From Aestuariivivens sediminis (lineage in GTDB: Bacteria; Bacteroidota; Bacteroidia; Flavobacteriales; Flavobacteriaceae): a stretch of DNA of 64,000 nucleotides. The stretch is taken from positions 124,001 to 188,000 of the forward strand of contig NZ_JAKMCP010000004.1 in NCBI RefSeq assembly GCF_022662105.1, in the 5' to 3' direction. Under the pieces are notes generated by a model. That model did no database searches. It worked only from the letters and a program-made list of their open reading frames with translations, and was not told where the DNA came from. Numbering within the stretch: the stretch's first letter is position 1; the number at the start of each line of letters is the position of its first letter. Shown in pieces: positions 9,028-17,860 of the stretch. A program made the translations under genes and the position numbers.

Positions 9028-10164
9028 ATGGAATTTAAAATACCATTGTCACCACCCCACCTGAGTGGTAACGAATTAAAACACATACAGGACGCCCTGG
9101 AGTCCAACCGGGGAACTGCCGCCGGCGGGTCCATAGAAGGTCTGGAAAAGGATTTGGAAGCCTATCTGGGTGGTCAAACCCATGTCGCAGCACTGTCTTC
9201 GGGAACGGCTGCCATACATTTAGCCTTAATTTTGGCCGGGGTACAATCGGGGGATGAGGTGATTTGCCAAAGTTTAACCTTTGCTGCATCGGCGTTTCCG
9301 ATTTTGTACCAGGGGGCAAGACCCCTATTTGTGGATAGCGAACCGGATACCTGGAATCTGTGTCCTAAACGCTTGGAGGAGGCCATTACCGATCGCCTAA
9401 AGAAGGGGAGAAAACCCAGGGCCATGATCGTTGTTCACCTGTTTGGCATACCGGCCAAAATGGACGCGCTGGTCGAGATCTCGAAGGCCTATGACATCCC
9501 TATTATTGAAGATGCCGCAGAAGCTTTGGGAAGCGAATATAAAGGCCAAAAATGCGGTACTATCGGCACATTTGGCATCCTGTCGTTTAATGTGAACAAG
9601 ATCATCACCACATGGGGAGGAGGCGCCTTAATGTGTAAGGACATCAGGCACAAGCGTAAAGCGATCTTCCTGGCCACCCAGGCCAAGGACCGGGCACCCT
9701 GGTATGAGCACAGCCATGTGGGGTTCAATTACCGGATGAGTCCTGTGGCGGCAGCGATAGGGCGGGGCCAAATGAAGGCCTTGCCCGGATATATGGAAAA
9801 GAGAAGGGCTAACCATGAATTTTACCGGACCTTATTCAAGCCTTTCCGGTATATTGAGGTCTTACAGGAAGCCTCACCGGACCAACATGCGAATTTTTGG
9901 CTGACCTGCATCCGGTTTGCCACGAATCCCGCAGGCAAAGGCCCCATGGGATTATCGGCTGCCTTTCAGGAACAAGGCATTGAATCCAAACCCATATGGA
10001 AGCCCATGCATATCCAACCGGTCTTTAGGGAGGCCCCGTTTTATGGGGGCACCGTGGCGACCTCTATTTTTGAAAACGGACTCTGCCTACCCTCCGGGTC
10101 CGGCTTAACCACAGACGATAAAGACACTATTGCTCAGGCTGCCTTAAACTATTTACAGGAATAA
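9028..10164 (+). CDS. PLP-dependent sugar aminotransferase (DegT/PglE type)
   Basis: Enzymes of this family add an amino group at C4 of a UDP-4-keto-6-deoxy-HexNAc. The N-terminal PLSPPHLSGNEL, the IPIIEDAAEALGS block, QGIESKPIWKPMH and CLPSGSGLTTDD follow PglE of Campylobacter closely as I remember it. The predicted PLP lysine is K191 in SFNVNKIITTWGGGA. Relatives normally have GNKIITTSGGG, so Val and Trp replace Gly and Ser on either side of the lysine motif. The usual NWIAPLG-like segment near residue 27 is also altered. The enzyme may have changed specificity or be decaying. No frameshift is seen, and the length (378) is normal. Confidence 0.85.
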   Translation: MEFKIPLSPPHLSGNELKHIQDALESNRGTAAGGSIEGLEKDLEAYLGGQTHVAALSSGTAAIHLALILAGVQSGDEVICQSLTFAASAFPILYQGARPLFVDSEPDTWNLCPKRLEEAITDRLKKGRKPRAMIVVHLFGIPAKMDALVEISKAYDIPIIEDAAEALGSEYKGQKCGTIGTFGILSFNVNKIITTWGGGALMCKDIRHKRKAIFLATQAKDRAPWYEHSHVGFNYRMSPVAAAIGRGQMKALPGYMEKRRANHEFYRTLFKPFRYIEVLQEASPDQHANFWLTCIRFATNPAGKGPMGLSAAFQEQGIESKPIWKPMHIQPVFREAPFYGGTVATSIFENGLCLPSGSGLTTDDKDTIAQAALNYLQE

Positions 10165-10327
10165 TATGTAAAACGACAGGTCCTTAGCCCTGCCAAAGGC
10201 GATGGTTGATCAACACCCTATGCCATACCATGGCAATAAGAATTTGTGACATCCCCCTTAAAAAAGCAATAATTCCCTTAAATTAGCCGAATCGCAATTG
10301 GTTACAAACGGATTTGAAAACACACAC

Positions 10328-11335
10328 ATGCTTGACTACAGAGGGAAGACCATCTTAATCACCGGAGGCACGGGCTCCTTAGGGAGTGCCCTGACCCGAT
10401 ACATCTTAAAGGAACACCCGGACATCAAACAAATACGGGTGGTATCCCGGGACGAGCAAAAGCAGGCCCAAATGGCCCGAGAACTGCCGCTAAGTCATTT
10501 TCCCCAATTACAGTTTGTTATTGGCGATGTGCGTGATAAAGCACGCCTGATTCGGGTGTTTGATGGGGTGGACTATGTGATCCATACCGCAGCGATGAAG
10601 GATGTTCATATTGCCGAGCGCAATCCCGATGAATGTATTAAAACCAATATTGGAGGGGCTCAGAACGTGATTGAAGCGTCCATGGAGGCCGGTGTAGCGC
10701 GTGTGGTGGCCCTTTCAACAGATAAGGCCTGTGCGCCCAACAGTCTTTACGGGGCCACAAAACTGGTGTCGGATAAACTGTTCATTTCGGCCAATACCAC
10801 CAGGAATGAGACCGGGACGACCTTTTCGGTAGTCCGTTACGGGAATATGATGGGATCCAGCGGATCGGTAGTCCCCTTCTTTTTAAAAAAGAAAAGGGAA
10901 GATGGGGTTCTGCCCATCACCGATTCCCGTATGACCCGGTTTAATATTACCATACCGTATGGGGTTAAGATGGTATTACTGGCCCTGGAAACGAGTTGGG
11001 GAGGCGAAGTTTTTGTGCCTAAACTGCCCTCGTATCGCATCATGGATGTGGCCAATGCCATTGGACCGGACTGTGAAAAACCCATAGTGGGCATCCGTCC
11101 CGGCGAAAAATTACACGAAGAAATGATTTCCCCCAGCGATGCGTTTTACACTTACGATCTTGGTGCGTATTACGTGATCCTGCCCTCCAGCCCTCCCTGG
11201 CCCGTGGACGATTTTATAACCGCCTTTAAAGCTAAAAAGGTTCCTCCGGGGTTCAGCTATAATTCCGGGGAGAATACAGCATGGGAAACCGTTGACAGTT
11301 TGAAAGGATTAATAAAGGCGTTTAAAAAGGATTAA
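10328..11335 (+). CDS. UDP-N-acetylglucosamine 4,6-dehydratase, PseB/CapE-like
   Basis: This extended short-chain dehydratase makes a UDP-4-keto-6-deoxy-HexNAc from UDP-GlcNAc. It has ITGGTGSLGSAL near the N-terminus, ALSTDKACAPNSLYGATK with the Tyr-x3-Lys pair, RYGNMMGSSGSVVPFF, and GIRPGEKLHEEM. The single-domain form without membrane helices and the C-terminal VPPGFSYNSGENT resemble the inverting PseB type rather than the membrane-bound PglF type. I chose the ATG at 10328 (MLDYRGKTILITGG), because the open frame upstream starts only at a TTG and adds ten residues not expected in the family. It likely supplies the substrate of the aminotransferase at 9028. Confidence 0.85.
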   Translation: MLDYRGKTILITGGTGSLGSALTRYILKEHPDIKQIRVVSRDEQKQAQMARELPLSHFPQLQFVIGDVRDKARLIRVFDGVDYVIHTAAMKDVHIAERNPDECIKTNIGGAQNVIEASMEAGVARVVALSTDKACAPNSLYGATKLVSDKLFISANTTRNETGTTFSVVRYGNMMGSSGSVVPFFLKKKREDGVLPITDSRMTRFNITIPYGVKMVLLALETSWGGEVFVPKLPSYRIMDVANAIGPDCEKPIVGIRPGEKLHEEMISPSDAFYTYDLGAYYVILPSSPPWPVDDFITAFKAKKVPPGFSYNSGENTAWETVDSLKGLIKAFKKD

Positions 11336-11339
11336 AACC

Positions 11340-11371
11340 TTGTGGTTAGGTATGGAAAAAGCTTACTTTTG
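11340..11371 (+). promoter_or_regulatory. Promoter for gmd-fcl
   Basis: A TTG at 11340-11342 and TACTTTTG at 11364-11371 (TAnnTTTG) lie 21 bases apart, close to the Bacteroidota -33/-7 arrangement. The -7 element ends 48 bases before the gmd ATG. Confidence 0.5.
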
Positions 11372-11419
11372 CAGGGATTAGATTTAATATGAAAAACCAA
11401 AAGTAAAATTAAATTAAAG

Positions 11420-12538
11420 ATGTCAAAAAAGATAGCCTTAATTACTGGGGTTACGGGTCAAGACGGCGCTTATTTGAGTGAGTTTTTGTTGAAAAAGGGA
11501 TATGAAGTACATGGGATTAAGCGGAGATCTTCTTTGTTTAACACCGACAGAATAGATCATCTTTATCAAGACCCACATGTTGAGAACAGAAACTTTTTTC
11601 TGCATTATGGAGACATGACGGACAGCACCAATGTTACACGTATCATTCAAGAAGTACAGCCCGATGAAATTTATAATTTGGCAGCCATGAGCCATGTACA
11701 TGTGTCCTTTGAGATGCCGGAATATACCGCTAATGCAGATGGTATTGGGACCCTAAGATTGCTGGAAGCCATTCGTTTCCTGGGTTTGGAGAAGAAAACA
11801 CGTATTTATCAGGCCTCTACATCCGAGTTATATGGCAAGGTCCAAGAAGTACCTCAGACTGAAACGACACCATTTTATCCGAGGAGTCCTTATGCTGTTG
11901 CAAAAATGTACGCCTATTGGATTACGGTGAATTATCGTGAAGCCTACGGCATTTATGCCTGTAATGGCATTTTATTTAACCATGAATCGCCCATAAGGGG
12001 AGAGACCTTTGTAACCCGAAAAATAACAAGAGCAGTTTCAAGAATAGCTTTAGGATTACAGGATAAATTTTATTTAGGTAATTTGGATGCCCAACGCGAC
12101 TGGGGACATGCCAAGGACTATGTTAGGATGATGTGGATGATCTTGCAAGCCGACGAAGCCGAGGATTGGGTCATAGCGACCGGTAAAACCACCTCTGTTA
12201 GGGATTTTGTAAGGATGAGTTTTAATGAGGTGGGTATTGAATTGGAATTTAAAGGCACAGGAGTGGCCGAAAAGGCATTTGTTAAATCCTGCAGTAATCC
12301 GAAATATCAATTATCCATTGGAAAAGAAGTGTTAAGTGTGGACCCTGCCTATTTTAGACCCACCGAAGTCGATTTATTGGTGGGAGATGCTTCAAAGGCC
12401 AAACATAAATTGGGTTGGGTTCTTAAATATTCCCTACAAGAACTGGTTCAAGATATGATGGAAAGCGATTTAAAACTGATGCAAAAGCAACAGTATCTCC
12501 AAGAAGGGGGCTATAGAATTAAAAATTACTTTGAATAG
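11420..12538 (+). CDS. gmd: GDP-mannose 4,6-dehydratase
   Basis: The enzyme converts GDP-D-mannose to GDP-4-keto-6-deoxymannose, the first step to GDP-L-fucose and GDP-rhamnose-type sugars. The NADP motif [10 protein letters not shown] is at residues 9-18. [20 protein letters not shown] and [15 protein letters not shown] carry the catalytic residues, and [16 protein letters not shown] is a strong family block. The length (372) is normal. Only 3 bases separate it from fcl, so the two form one unit. Confidence 0.97.
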   Translation: MSKKIALITGVTGQDGAYLSEFLLKKGYEVHGIKRRSSLFNTDRIDHLYQDPHVENRNFFLHYGDMTDSTNVTRIIQEVQPDEIYNLAAMSHVHVSFEMPEYTANADGIGTLRLLEAIRFLGLEKKTRIYQASTSELYGKVQEVPQTETTPFYPRSPYAVAKMYAYWITVNYREAYGIYACNGILFNHESPIRGETFVTRKITRAVSRIALGLQDKFYLGNLDAQRDWGHAKDYVRMMWMILQADEAEDWVIATGKTTSVRDFVRMSFNEVGIELEFKGTGVAEKAFVKSCSNPKYQLSIGKEVLSVDPAYFRPTEVDLLVGDASKAKHKLGWVLKYSLQELVQDMMESDLKLMQKQQYLQEGGYRIKNYFE

Positions 12539-12541
12539 GCG

Positions 12542-13594
12542 ATGAAAAAAGATTCAAAGATTTATATAGCAGGGCATAGAGGTCTTGTGGGGAGTGCCAT
12601 TCTAAACAATTTAAAGCAAAAAGGGTATCATAACTTCATAACAAAAACCCATAAGGAATTAGATTTAACCGACCAATTAGCTGTAGCAAATTTTTTTAAT
12701 GCAGAAAAACCGGACTATGTGTTTTTAGCAGCAGCCAAAGTAGGAGGTATTGTGGCCAATAACACGTATAGAGCTGATTTTATTTACGATAATTTGATGA
12801 TTCAGAATAATGTGATTCATCAAAGCCATGTGCATGGGGTAAAAAAGTTATTGTTTTTGGGGAGCACCTGCATTTATCCTAAACATTGTCCACAACCCAT
12901 GAAAGAAGAGTATCTGTTGACCGATACCTTGGAATACACCAATGAACCTTATGCCATTGCCAAAATAGCTGGTATTAAATTGTGTGAAAGTTACAATATA
13001 CAATACGGGACCAATTTTATAGCGGTCATGCCCACCAATTTGTACGGGCCTAACGATAATTTCGATTTGGAAAAGTCTCACGTATTGCCGGCCTTAATTC
13101 GAAAGATGCATCTCGCTAAATTAGTGTCAGAGCACAGAGATGCGGAGGTTTTAAAGGATTTGGGAGTCCATACCATGGATGAGGCCAGGGCGTATTTAAC
13201 CCGGTTTGGTGTGGGTGCGGACCAGGTTGAAATATGGGGGACCGGAACTCCCAGGCGTGAATTTTTATGGAGTGAGGACATGGCAGAGGCCTGTGTGTTT
13301 CTTATGGAGCATCGAAATTTTGAAGACACGCATAATAGTGAAGATCTTGAAATAAGAAACACGCATATTAATATAGGAACCGGCGTTGATATATCCATTA
13401 AAGAATTGGCCGAGACCATTAAAAAAATCGTTGGCTTTAAAGGAGATTTAGTGTTCAATTTGGAAAAACCAGACGGCACCATGCGTAAGCTAACAGATGT
13501 GTCTAAATTAAACGCTTTAGGGTGGAGCCATCAGGTGGAGTTAGTAGAAGGTATCAATAAAGTGTATGAGTGGTATGTCCAAAGTAAATATTAA
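12542..13594 (+). CDS. fcl: GDP-L-fucose synthase
   Basis: This bifunctional epimerase-reductase turns GDP-4-keto-6-deoxymannose into GDP-L-fucose. The start [11 protein letters not shown] is the NADP site. [19 protein letters not shown] and [11 protein letters not shown] supply the Ser, Tyr and Lys of the active site. The insert around residues 190-225 ([18 protein letters not shown]) is found in the Bacteroidota/cyanobacterial form of the enzyme. The length (350) is that of this longer form. It is coupled to gmd. Confidence 0.96.
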   Translation: MKKDSKIYIAGHRGLVGSAILNNLKQKGYHNFITKTHKELDLTDQLAVANFFNAEKPDYVFLAAAKVGGIVANNTYRADFIYDNLMIQNNVIHQSHVHGVKKLLFLGSTCIYPKHCPQPMKEEYLLTDTLEYTNEPYAIAKIAGIKLCESYNIQYGTNFIAVMPTNLYGPNDNFDLEKSHVLPALIRKMHLAKLVSEHRDAEVLKDLGVHTMDEARAYLTRFGVGADQVEIWGTGTPRREFLWSEDMAEACVFLMEHRNFEDTHNSEDLEIRNTHINIGTGVDISIKELAETIKKIVGFKGDLVFNLEKPDGTMRKLTDVSKLNALGWSHQVELVEGINKVYEWYVQSKY

Positions 13595-13647
13595 AATTAT
13601 AGCTCCAAAAAATTAAATAATTTCTATTAATAATATAGAAATAGACC

Positions 13648-14478
13648 ATGAAAAGAATATTGAAAGACGTATTGATGGATTTTCGGTTGCGTAAAAGGGC
13701 TATAATGGCATTTAATCTCCAAAATCTTTATCATCTAGAAGCTGCAAAATCGATTGCCGAAAAATTAAAAACTCCTTTAATGATTCAGTTTTCAGAAAGA
13801 TATCTCCGATTTTTAGATGAAAAATATGGAATAGAATTTTTATTGAGCACTTACTCGAACCAATTTATTTACTTCCATTTAGATCATTGTATAGATATCG
13901 AGTTTATTAAATATTGTATTAATTCTGGCTTTGATTCGGTGATGTATGATGGTTCAGCTTTTGATATCGATTCAAACATTAAAAACACTAATATTATAAT
14001 GAAACATGCTTCAAAGGTGGGATGTCTTGTTGAAGGAGAATTAGGAAAAGTATCTGGTGTTGAAGATGGTTTTGGTGACACGGGCTCGTCTTATGCAGAA
14101 ATTGAAGAAATTGAAAAATATATAAAAGAAACCAATATTCATTTAATGGCACTTGGAATTGGTAATGCTCATGGTTTTTATAATAATCTGAATGGGTTGA
14201 AAACAACTATTTTAAAGGAAGCGAGTAAGAAGTTAGACGACAACCAGTTTTATGTATTGCATGGAGGAACTGGTCTTCCTGAAAATATTATAAACGAAAC
14301 TATTGATTATGGTGTAGTTAAAATTAATGTCTCTACGGAAGTAAAAAAACACACTATGGACATATTACAGTTATATGCTACCAAGAATAAACTTTATAAT
14401 GAAATCTCTTTTAATAATTTGATGACGGAGCAGTTGTCTCAGCTTTTTGAAGAATACCTAGTTAAATATACAAAATGA
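13648..14478 (+). CDS. Class II (zinc) ketose-bisphosphate aldolase family protein
   Basis: Members of this family (FbaA, GatY, KbaY) join or split dihydroxyacetone phosphate and an aldehyde. The zinc and catalytic residues are present: HLDHC with D79 and H80, GELGKVSG with E131, GIGNAHGFY with H175, VLHGGTGLP with H205, and KINVST near residue 227. The length is 276, like GatY/KbaY. The N-terminal substrate loops differ from housekeeping enzymes, and its place in a polysaccharide operon argues against plain glycolysis or galactitol use. It is the first gene of the A+T-rich core and lies 8 bases before an FGGY kinase. The substrate is unknown; I infer a role in building a small carbohydrate for CDP activation. 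Confidence 0.82.
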   Translation: MKRILKDVLMDFRLRKRAIMAFNLQNLYHLEAAKSIAEKLKTPLMIQFSERYLRFLDEKYGIEFLLSTYSNQFIYFHLDHCIDIEFIKYCINSGFDSVMYDGSAFDIDSNIKNTNIIMKHASKVGCLVEGELGKVSGVEDGFGDTGSSYAEIEEIEKYIKETNIHLMALGIGNAHGFYNNLNGLKTTILKEASKKLDDNQFYVLHGGTGLPENIINETIDYGVVKINVSTEVKKHTMDILQLYATKNKLYNEISFNNLMTEQLSQLFEEYLVKYTK

Positions 14479-14485
14479 TTTTAGA

Positions 14486-16003
14486 ATGTATTTAGTAATA
14501 AATTTGGGGCTTAAATCTATAAGAGGTATTGTTTTTAATGAAGAAGGGAAACAATTATATACGACATCCAGGGCAGTATACTCAAACTTAATTGATCACA
14601 GGGTAGAACAAGATTCTTGGGAATGGAAAGAAAAACTTGATGCTATTTTAACAGAGATTTCATCCATTGATTATCTAAACAGCAAAATAGAATATATCAC
14701 TTCAACAACAAGCTCTTCTTGTATTTTGGGGATAGATTCTAATGGTAAACCATTAACAAAAGTAATGATGGTTTCAGACAAAAGGGCTTTTCTGGAAGCT
14801 CAGGAGATTGAAGGCATTATAAAACCTCATATAAAACAATCAAGTATAAGTTGTCCAGAATCCTCTGTTATTCCAAAGGCTTTGTGGTTTAAAAGAAATA
14901 ATCCAAACGTATTTGATAAGGTTAAATATTGGATTGGGGCAGGAGAATTTTTAAATTATTATTTTACTGGTGAAGTGTTTACAGATTCCCTAAATGCGAG
15001 TAAAGCATTATTTGAAAATGGAGAATATCTTAACCATATAATTAATGAAGTAGGTTTAGATACCAATACTCTTCCAAAAGTTAAGGACATTGGGTATCAA
15101 TTACCAATCTTAAATAAAATTAATAGAACGTTTAAATTTGCTGCCCGTTGTAAATATGTTTTAACCACCTATGATGCGATATGTGCGGTTTTGGGATCCT
15201 ATGATGGAGATAATAAAACAGCCTGTGATGTATCTGGAACAGTGACTTCAGTTAGAGTGCTTTCTGAGAATGGTCTAAACTCTAGAGAAGGCTTGATATT
15301 ATCACAGAAATTAGGAAATTATAATAAATTTCTTATCGGAGCATCAAACAATCTTGGCGGAGGGATAATCGAATGGTTAAAGCAAGCATTTTATAATGAA
15401 GCTGATAAGAATGTTTATTACATTATGGAGAATAATGCACATGAAATCTCTATGGGTGCACATGGAATCGTTTTTCTTCCATACATGCTTGGAGAACGGG
15501 CACCTTTTAAGAATGCTAATGCTAAAGGTTCTTTTTTTGGAATAAATAGAAGCAGTACAATAAAAGAATTTACCAGAGCTGTTTTTGAATCTACCGCATA
15601 TGTATCTAATGATTTGTTACACTTAATTATGACTAATGGTTTAAATATTGAGTCGATGACTGTAAGTGGTGGATTGGCGAGATTTGATTTAATTAATCAA
15701 ATTAAAGCTGATGTTACGAATAAAAGAATTAAAGTTATTGAAAATTTTGAAAGTACCTCTGTTGGAGCTCTTATACTTCTTATGGTTAATCTAAATAAGT
15801 TCTCAACAATTGAAGAAGCGGCTTCGAAAGTAATAAAAATTAGAAAAATCATAAATCCTTCTGAAGAAAATCATAAAATATACAATGAATTTTTTACGTT
15901 CTATAAGAAATTAAATGAACAATTACTTCCAATTTATAATGACCACTTCATACTAAGGAAGCAGATCCAATCATTCTCATCCGAAACCATAAGTAATTTA
16001 TGA
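14486..16003 (+). CDS. FGGY-family carbohydrate kinase
   Basis: FGGY kinases phosphorylate ketoses, polyols and glycerol. EQDSWEW at residues 41-47 is the family motif, D230 in TTYDAICAVLG sits where the catalytic base is expected, and DVSGTVTSV and SGGLARFDLINQIKAD are the later nucleotide-binding blocks. The length (505) is normal. An oddity is the N-terminal phosphate loop: relatives read DxGTxS, while here it is NLGLKS (residues 6-11), so Asp and Thr are replaced. The enzyme may be a diverged kinase. The stop overlaps the next ATG by 4 bases. The substrate cannot be assigned from sequence. Confidence 0.8.
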   Translation: MYLVINLGLKSIRGIVFNEEGKQLYTTSRAVYSNLIDHRVEQDSWEWKEKLDAILTEISSIDYLNSKIEYITSTTSSSCILGIDSNGKPLTKVMMVSDKRAFLEAQEIEGIIKPHIKQSSISCPESSVIPKALWFKRNNPNVFDKVKYWIGAGEFLNYYFTGEVFTDSLNASKALFENGEYLNHIINEVGLDTNTLPKVKDIGYQLPILNKINRTFKFAARCKYVLTTYDAICAVLGSYDGDNKTACDVSGTVTSVRVLSENGLNSREGLILSQKLGNYNKFLIGASNNLGGGIIEWLKQAFYNEADKNVYYIMENNAHEISMGAHGIVFLPYMLGERAPFKNANAKGSFFGINRSSTIKEFTRAVFESTAYVSNDLLHLIMTNGLNIESMTVSGGLARFDLINQIKADVTNKRIKVIENFESTSVGALILLMVNLNKFSTIEEAASKVIKIRKIINPSEENHKIYNEFFTFYKKLNEQLLPIYNDHFILRKQIQSFSSETISNL

Positions 16004-17097
16004 AACATTACTCTATAAAACCTAAAGTAATTGTAGCACCATTGTCTTACGAAGTTCTTAATGAGTTTAAACTTGGGAATCATATTTTAATTTTAGTTTC
16101 TAAAACAGTATTTGAAACATTTGAATTTTCCATAATTTTTGATAAATTAAAACGAAAGCAAAACCTTTATATCTATTCTCATATTCGACCCGATGCTCCG
16201 TTTGAGGATTTAGATAAAGTCATTGATGATCTTAATGGAAAGCACATAGAAAGTATTATAGCAATAGGTGGAGGGTCTGTAATAGATGCCGCAAAAACGT
16301 TATCGGTGGCCTTCGAGGGGGTAAGCTATAAAGATGTATTTTATAATAAAGCGCTCATGCCCAACAAGAAAATTAAAGTTATTGCTGTTCCTACAACAGC
16401 AGGGACTGGGGCAGAATTATCTTTTGGAGCAATAATTTATGATAATCAGAATTTAATTAAAGGAGGTCTCAGAGGAGAAATTATTCAGCCCAATGGTGTA
16501 ATAATTGATGCTAAACTTCACAATGCATGTCCACCCAAGCTTAAAGCTGAGGTTGGATTTGATTGTCTTACACACGCCATAGAAACTTATATATCTAAAA
16601 AGACCAATCCTTTGGCAAAAATTCAATCAATTAGTTGTATTGAAAATATTTTTAAATATTTAACCCTCGCATGTAAAGATAACGATGAATGTGCCATGGA
16701 AAAAATAGCAATTTCATCTGCTTTAATGGGAATAAATTTAGCCTATAGCTCTACTTGTTTGCCACATAGAATCCAATATGTTATTGGTCCTTTAACAGGA
16801 ACAAGTCATGCCCAAGGATTAATTGCCTTATACAAAGGTTGGCTAAAACATTTGGCAGACTCAAGATTAACAGAGTTAAAGGACTTGGTTAATGATCTAG
16901 GAATGAATATTAACCAGTTTCTAAAAAAGATTCAATCCCTAAAGGACAGTCTGGATATAAACTACACAATTACTGATTTGGGTATCCATCAAAATCAAAT
17001 TGATGAGATTTCAAAAAATGTGACTGGTAATGTCAGCGCAGATCCATCCTATCGAGATGTCGGAACTATTAAAAAGATTTTAACTAATTCATTATAA
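16000..17097 (+). CDS. Iron-dependent alcohol dehydrogenase family protein
   Basis: This family reduces aldehydes or ketones (or oxidises alcohols) with NAD(P)H; FucO and 1,3-propanediol dehydrogenase are examples. GGGSVIDAAKTL begins at residue 90, and PTTAGTGAE follows near 131. The four metal ligands fit exactly: D188, H192, H256 and H270, with the same 4 and 14 residue spacings as FucO. The length (365) is normal. It overlaps the kinase gene by 4 bases (ATGA) and ends 1 base before the cytidylyltransferase, so the four genes are translated together. I infer that it reduces a carbonyl of the compound made by the aldolase. Confidence 0.85.
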   Translation: MKHYSIKPKVIVAPLSYEVLNEFKLGNHILILVSKTVFETFEFSIIFDKLKRKQNLYIYSHIRPDAPFEDLDKVIDDLNGKHIESIIAIGGGSVIDAAKTLSVAFEGVSYKDVFYNKALMPNKKIKVIAVPTTAGTGAELSFGAIIYDNQNLIKGGLRGEIIQPNGVIIDAKLHNACPPKLKAEVGFDCLTHAIETYISKKTNPLAKIQSISCIENIFKYLTLACKDNDECAMEKIAISSALMGINLAYSSTCLPHRIQYVIGPLTGTSHAQGLIALYKGWLKHLADSRLTELKDLVNDLGMNINQFLKKIQSLKDSLDINYTITDLGIHQNQIDEISKNVTGNVSADPSYRDVGTIKKILTNSL

Positions 17098-17098
17098 T

Positions 17099-17821
17099 AT
17101 GATTGGAGTTGTTTTAGCCGCAGGAAAAGGAAGTCGATTAGGAAATTATACCACCAACCTCCCTAAAAGTTTATTGCCCTTGGATGATGATGGGTACACG
17201 TTATTGGATTATAACATTGATATCTTAAATCAATTACATTTAAAAAAAATAATTGTAGTTACGGGTTTTAAAAGTTATAAAATTGAGAATCATATTTCAA
17301 ATTACAACAATATTGAGCTGGTGTATAATCCCTTTTGGAACCATTGTAATGTACTCGGGTCCTTATATATGGCATTAAATAAAATAGATGATGATTTTTT
17401 ATTTTTACATGCAGATACTTTGGCTGAAAAATCGATATGGGAAAAATTGGTCAAATCTAAAGGAGACATGGTACTTCCGTTTGAACGTAAACAATGTGGC
17501 GAAGAGGAGATGAAAATAAAGTTAAGAGAGAAAAAGGTGATCCAAATTACGAAGGAAATGAAATCAGAACATGCAGATGGAGAGTTCTTGGGGATTGCAA
17601 AATTCAAAAAATCAACTATTCCATTTTTCAAATACACTGCAGAAAGGTTGTTTAAAAAGGGTGATTTAAATCATTACATGGAATCCGTAATTTCTGAGGC
17701 TATCAAAACAGATAAATATACTATCTGTGCGTTGGATATTGTAGATTCTAATTTTGTCGAAGTAGACTTTGAGGAAGATTATATCAAGGCAAAATCCAAA
17801 TTCGGTAGAATTGCACCATAA
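17099..17821 (+). CDS. LicC-like CTP:phosphoalcohol cytidylyltransferase
   Basis: The protein is a single nucleotidyltransferase domain of 240 residues. VVLAAGKGSRLG (residues 4-15) and LPKSLLPL form the nucleotide-binding part. NPFWNHCNVLGSLYMA and FLFLHADTLAEKSI are typical of the phosphocholine cytidylyltransferase (LicC) family, not of the sugar-1-phosphate thymidylyltransferases. These enzymes make CDP-choline or other CDP-alcohols. No choline uptake or choline kinase gene is nearby; instead the aldolase, kinase and dehydrogenase precede it. A non-choline alcohol phosphate is therefore a reasonable substrate, but that is inference. Confidence 0.8.
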   Translation: MIGVVLAAGKGSRLGNYTTNLPKSLLPLDDDGYTLLDYNIDILNQLHLKKIIVVTGFKSYKIENHISNYNNIELVYNPFWNHCNVLGSLYMALNKIDDDFLFLHADTLAEKSIWEKLVKSKGDMVLPFERKQCGEEEMKIKLREKKVIQITKEMKSEHADGEFLGIAKFKKSTIPFFKYTAERLFKKGDLNHYMESVISEAIKTDKYTICALDIVDSNFVEVDFEEDYIKAKSKFGRIAP

Positions 17822-17860
17822 TACAAACCAGTTTTTTTTCAATTATCCATTTGTTCATCT

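Noticed and set aside
10298-10327. Upstream TTG start for the PseB-like dehydratase
   Set aside because: It adds ten residues not expected in the family, while the ATG at 10328 gives the normal N-terminus.
13648-17097. Plain sugar catabolism (kinase, aldolase and FucO-like dehydrogenase as in fucose use)
   Set aside because: The genes are coupled to a cytidylyltransferase and lie within glycan assembly genes, with no isomerase, regulator or transporter. Catabolism is less likely, though not excluded.
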